Shown one piece after another: positions 60,671-64,000 of a stretch of 64,000 bases of DNA. The notes beneath the pieces were generated by a model, which was not told where the DNA came from, did not search any database, and saw nothing but the letters and a program-made list of their open reading frames with translations. The stretch lies in the NCBI GenBank assembly GCA_023653785.1, contig JAMKCH010012638.1, forward strand, positions 1-64,000, read 5' to 3'. Position numbers and translations under genes: made by a program. Position 1 is the first letter of the stretch. Each line of letters starts with the position of its first letter. The stretch is from Ophioderma brevispina. Its lineage: Eukaryota; Echinodermata; Ophiuroidea; Amphilepidida; Ophiodermatidae.

Positions 60671-62169
60671 ATATAATATGAACACTGAATTTACAAGTGT
60701 AAATGTTGGCCCTCTATTTCTCAACACATTTCAAATATATAGATGTTCTTAGATTTTTGCTATTATCTTGATATCATACATGTGTAAAGATGTTCTAAGT
60801 TTACCAGACTTTACCTTTTTAAATACTGGTTCTAAACCCCAATTATTCAATAATCCTCACGCTTTATACCTATACCTAACAGAAATTGCAATGTGGAAGT
60901 AGAAGAAAAATGTAAATAAAAACAGTGGCTAGAAAATAATCTTACACATTTTGAAAACAAAAGGTAGTATTTAACGCTGACCGTTTTATATTTTCCGCAA
61001 AATTACGTTCGTTTGTAAATTACTTGTTTAAGGTAAGCAATATGAACTATGAAAATAGTTTAACCCTATAAAAATTTGTGGTAAACAAACGTGTAGAAAA
61101 GTAACGCCCTAAAAAACTGCAAAATCTTATTTTTCCCTATCATTTTAAAAAATAGTTTAAAAATCTCTTTTTCCTCCTTTGTGTATTTACTATTTAGTTT
61201 AATTGAAAAAAGGAGGCCACACATATATACGTATATTAATCTAGCATCTGCTATCATTTAAAGTCATGTAGTGTAGTGAATAAGGTTTAGGACTTGTGTA
61301 AATTTTTTGTTCGTAAGCCCTGGTTCGAATCTAGTTAAGGTACATGTATTAATGTATTCATTTATGATGCTTAAGAATTGGCTGACATTAGAATATGTTA
61401 CTTATACCATATAAAATCCAAAGTGTATAAAACTGGTTGAAATCTTTATTCTAAACGTGTTCCATTTGTTATTGCCGTTTTTCTCAAAATTGTTTGCTCT
61501 GAAACTAAACTTTTTTTAACACCAAAAACTTGGTAAACGTAAAGACAACGTTTGTATGATGTATAGTCCACAACGCTGATTGAAAATTTGGTCCAAAGGG
61601 ATTGTTGAATACGTTTTGAATTTAATTTGTTTAAACAAGTCAAAAAACGAACAATAAACATTATGAAGCTCGGAGATTTTACGCCGTAAGTACGTTCCCC
61701 TTGGCAAATGGTTTGTATTTTTACGGCTCCAGTTATTTTTTACCTGTTCTGCATGTTGTGGAGTCCAGCTGGCACTCAAATCCCTGTTTTTTACAGGTTT
61801 ATTTTTAACAGTGTGTATGATACCAAAAAGCAGTAGTAATTAAAACCCATGTGTTGCAATTGTTTTTGGATCAAAACTTTCCAACGTCTACAATATTAAC
61901 ATCCAGTTGTGATGTCCTAGTGACTACGATCCATACCTTGGAAAATGGTCTTCGTCTTTAACCTTCACCGGCCTTTACGGCCTTATTCGATAATCTCATG
62001 CCTCTGTCACCACTACCCGACTAACATGGTTACAATTGGGCCACGGCAGGTTGTCTGGATTTGTGGTGTTGCATTCATGTGTAGTCCTTGCAGAATAATG
62101 TAGTTGCATATGAGAATATCAGAATACAAGAGAAAGAAAACACGAAGTTTGTGAGAGAGTGAAAAAAAA
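60671..62169. other. No recognised gene apart from one tRNA-like stretch
   Basis: The minus-strand 87-codon frame at 61,516-61,779 and its neighbour have no recognised motif. Confidence 0.4.
61264..61345 (+). repeat. Degenerate tRNA-like sequence (SINE head remnant)
   Basis: TGTAGTGTAGTGAATAAGG resembles an A box, and CCTGGTTCGAATCTAG a B box, about 50 bp apart. Stem pairing is poor. It may be the head of a decayed SINE. Confidence 0.35.
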
Positions 62170-62520
62170 AACAGCAACAAGAGGTGGGAAGGAGAGGCGG
62201 AGTATAGAGTAAAGAGTGGGAGTGGAGTGGGTGGGGTGGTGGAGTGGAGTGGGTGGGGTGGGGGGGGTGGGGAGGGTGGCGGTTGGGGTGGGGCTGGGTG
62301 GGTGGAGGGAGTGGAGTGGAGTGAGGGAGTGGAGTGGAGTGGATGTGGAGTGGAGATGGCGGGGAGTGGAGGTGGAGGAGAGGGAGGAGAGGAGAGTGGA
62401 AGAGGAGAGGCGAGGAGAGAGAGGAGGGAGAGGGAGGAGAGGCGAGGATGAGAGAGGAGATAGAGGAGAGGAGAGGAGAGGAGAGGGAACATAGAGGGAG
62501 GAATAGTGGAGTATATAAGA
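62170..62520. repeat. Purine-rich (GGAGTGG/GAGAGG)n tract
   Basis: About 350 bp of nearly pure A/G/T-poor purine sequence on the plus strand, with TGGAGTGG then GGAGAGGAGA repeats. The long frames seen here on both strands are low-complexity artefacts. Confidence 0.9.
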
Positions 62521-62579
62521 TGAGGGAAGAGCGGGAAAGGTTTTAGGAAATAAGATAAGTTTAACTGACTTAGTTATCA

Positions 62580-62825
62580 AAGTTGGGGAAAAAGGTAAAA
62601 ATTAATTTACCCCCGTTGTCAATGGGGCTTGGACCTGTATTTTGAAGGTCGAAATTATGCCTTATTTTAATCCTATGAGCTCTCCCAATAATTTGCACCA
62701 TGTGATGCTTGATGTTTTTTAATCTGCCCCCAAATTCAAGACTCTAAGACCGTAGATAGTACAACTATACCTTTGGAAACCTTATGGTGATACAAATAAC
62801 TTGGTAGGTTCTAGTATCCTCTATT
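62580..62825. mobile_element. Second, partial copy of the 15.3-15.8-kb foldback family
   Basis: Shares ACCCCCGTTG, CCTTATTTTAA.CCTATGA, AATAATTTGCACC and GATAGTAC with 15.3-15.8 kb, together with the inverse of the ATTTGTCTAACCATAAGG segment. The order partly matches the right arm plus the outer left segment. No clean ends are visible. Confidence 0.65.
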
Positions 62826-64000
62826 TTTCTCTCTATGTAACATTTGAGAAAAGATTTTTAACAAGAAAAGAAAGTGTGAGATCATGCAAGGAAAAATGGA
62901 ATTCCCCTAGTGCTATTATTTAGAGTACGGAAGGCGTTGCTACAAGTAGGATCGTTTCCTAAAAAAGCCATGTACTATAATAACCTGAGGTTTATCCAGC
63001 CATGTTGCAAACAAAGATTATATTAATAGGTAATTTCCAATGATGTCATCAGGAGGCTTTTTATGGATGAAGATTACACCATGAGATGATGTCATTTATG
63101 TGAGATTTAATTGGAGAGTGTTGTAAGATTGACATTATGCTATTTTGGTAGTGGGAAAACTATATAGTTGATAAATAAGGAGATCTGCAAGGTTAAAGTT
63201 TGCCAGTTGAGTTGATCTGCAGTGATATTAGATCGGTGCAGTATGCCAGGTAATATCAGATATATTATAGAGAAACAGGAGTTTAAAAGTCATTGTCTGC
63301 TGCATCTTCAAGCCCAAAAAATGGTTGTAGTTGGCATAAGATTTGTGCGTGCTATGATATTTTTAATTAAGCATAATAGCACATGAGAGCCCCCAATCGT
63401 TTCAAAAAAAATTGAGATTTTTACACAGGTGCATTGTAACTGGCTAGTTAAACTACCTGTGATGGTTTAAGCTCGAAAATGTCTGTGTGTCACAAACGAA
63501 GGGAATTTTGTACTAGAATAGAATAATTATTATCGGAGTTCTCCGATTAATAATTCCAACGGCTGCTGGAACGGCCTTCCAATTGAAAATAGCCGGAACA
63601 TAGCGCAATGTACGTGTCTACGCTTATCATAGTTGTTTTGGTTCAGGCAAGTCAAGTTAGAATTATGTTCTCACGATGGTGGCAAACGATTTAATCATGG
63701 ACGAACACAAACGTAGCATTTCCAGCTCTACGTTTTAAGTCCAATCTGGGATCCCAATTCTAATTACAAAAATACTTTATTTATGATAAAATACGCATTT
63801 TATGGGCATTCTCGATCGCAGTTTAGTAGAGTTTCCTAGCGAGTCCAACAGTAACTGTGCCAAAATATCAAATTTTGAAAATTGGGTTTGAACAATGGGG
63901 CGCTCTTCAAAAAAGTGCATTAGCTTTAAACATTATTCTGTAAGCCTTCAAAATGATATAGAATTTGTTTAGGCCTTCCAAAACGTAACTTTCGTCAAAT
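62826..64000. other. No recognised gene to the window end
   Basis: AT-rich, short frames and one small hairpin only. Confidence 0.4.
63523..63556. repeat. Short hairpin ATCGGAG-TT-CTCCGAT
   Basis: Near-perfect 15-bp stem (AATTATTATCGGAG / CTCCGATTAATAATT) with a two-base loop. Confidence 0.7.

Noticed and set aside
61446..61779. Two overlapping minus-strand frames of 71 and 87 codons
   Set aside because: No recognisable domain, no splice context, and AT-rich composition like the surrounding non-coding DNA.
62013..62580. Pro/Leu/Ser-rich 150-codon frames on the minus strand and Gly/Glu/Arg-rich frames on the plus strand
   Set aside because: They arise from the purine-rich simple repeat and have no protein signature.
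1..64000. CRISPR array, bacterial operon or defence system
   Set aside because: Repeats lack uniform repeat-spacer architecture, there are no prokaryotic genes, and spliced exons plus retroelements show nuclear eukaryotic DNA.

Overview
This is a eukaryotic, AT-rich, intron-bearing genomic window. It is dominated by decayed mobile elements and simple or tandem repeats, with very little intact coding sequence. The mix of elements is a DIRS-type tyrosine-recombinase retrotransposon, CR1/L2-like and L1/Tx1-like LINEs, Tc1- and IS630-like transposons, a hAT-type MITE, tRNA-derived SINEs with ATT tails, and an LRR-type rhodopsin GPCR relic. This suggests a marine invertebrate, possibly a non-vertebrate deuterostome such as an echinoderm or hemichordate. 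That placement is inference and the species cannot be named from the sequence. Nothing bacterial (operons, ribosome binding sites, CRISPR) is present.

The only confidently functional host gene is on the minus strand: the last two exons of a proton-coupled oligopeptide/histidine transporter of the SLC15A3/A4 type (52,380-52,050 and 49,427-49,072). They join in frame at a GT-AG intron. That 2.6-kb intron holds a CRE-like minisatellite, a minus-strand SINE and a hAT-like MITE with an 8-bp target duplication. Earlier exons were not found in the window. A second host-derived locus, 36.2-39.2 kb on the plus strand, is a frameshifted and apparently intronless relic of an LRR-containing GPCR (RXFP/GRL101-like).

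Region by region: 0-8.6 kb has a small foldback, minisatellites, a four-copy dimeric tandem repeat, a LINE C-terminal relic, recurring GTCGTATC motifs and a tRNA-like remnant. 9-10.7 kb has a probable LINE tail. 11.5-14 kb is a 5'-truncated DIRS-like element. 14.8-17 kb has a duplicated block around a foldback, followed by a large 930-bp palindrome. 18.4-18.9 kb is a poly-G-ended element with a 10-bp target duplication. 20.5-20.9 kb is a SINE. 22.5-26.4 kb is a cluster of four DNA transposons (IS630-like, a 7-bp-TSD MITE, a TA-TSD MITE and Tc1). 28-29.8 kb is a CCAATATTGG-rich hairpin composite. 31.3-34.5 kb is a CR1/L2-like LINE. 42.1-45.8 kb is a long 20-21-bp minisatellite whose unit is palindromic. 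46.6-47.9 kb has LINE fragments. 53.8-54.5 kb is an element built of repeated hairpins. 54.6-58.2 kb is a minus-strand L1/Tx1-like LINE. 59.7-60.7 kb is another 930-bp foldback. 62.2-62.5 kb is a purine-rich tract, and 62.6-62.8 kb is a second copy of the 15-kb foldback family.

The window does not show a multi-gene system. The most distinctive signals are several sequence-unrelated inverted-repeat elements with readable target duplications, the minisatellite array, and the intronless GPCR relic.
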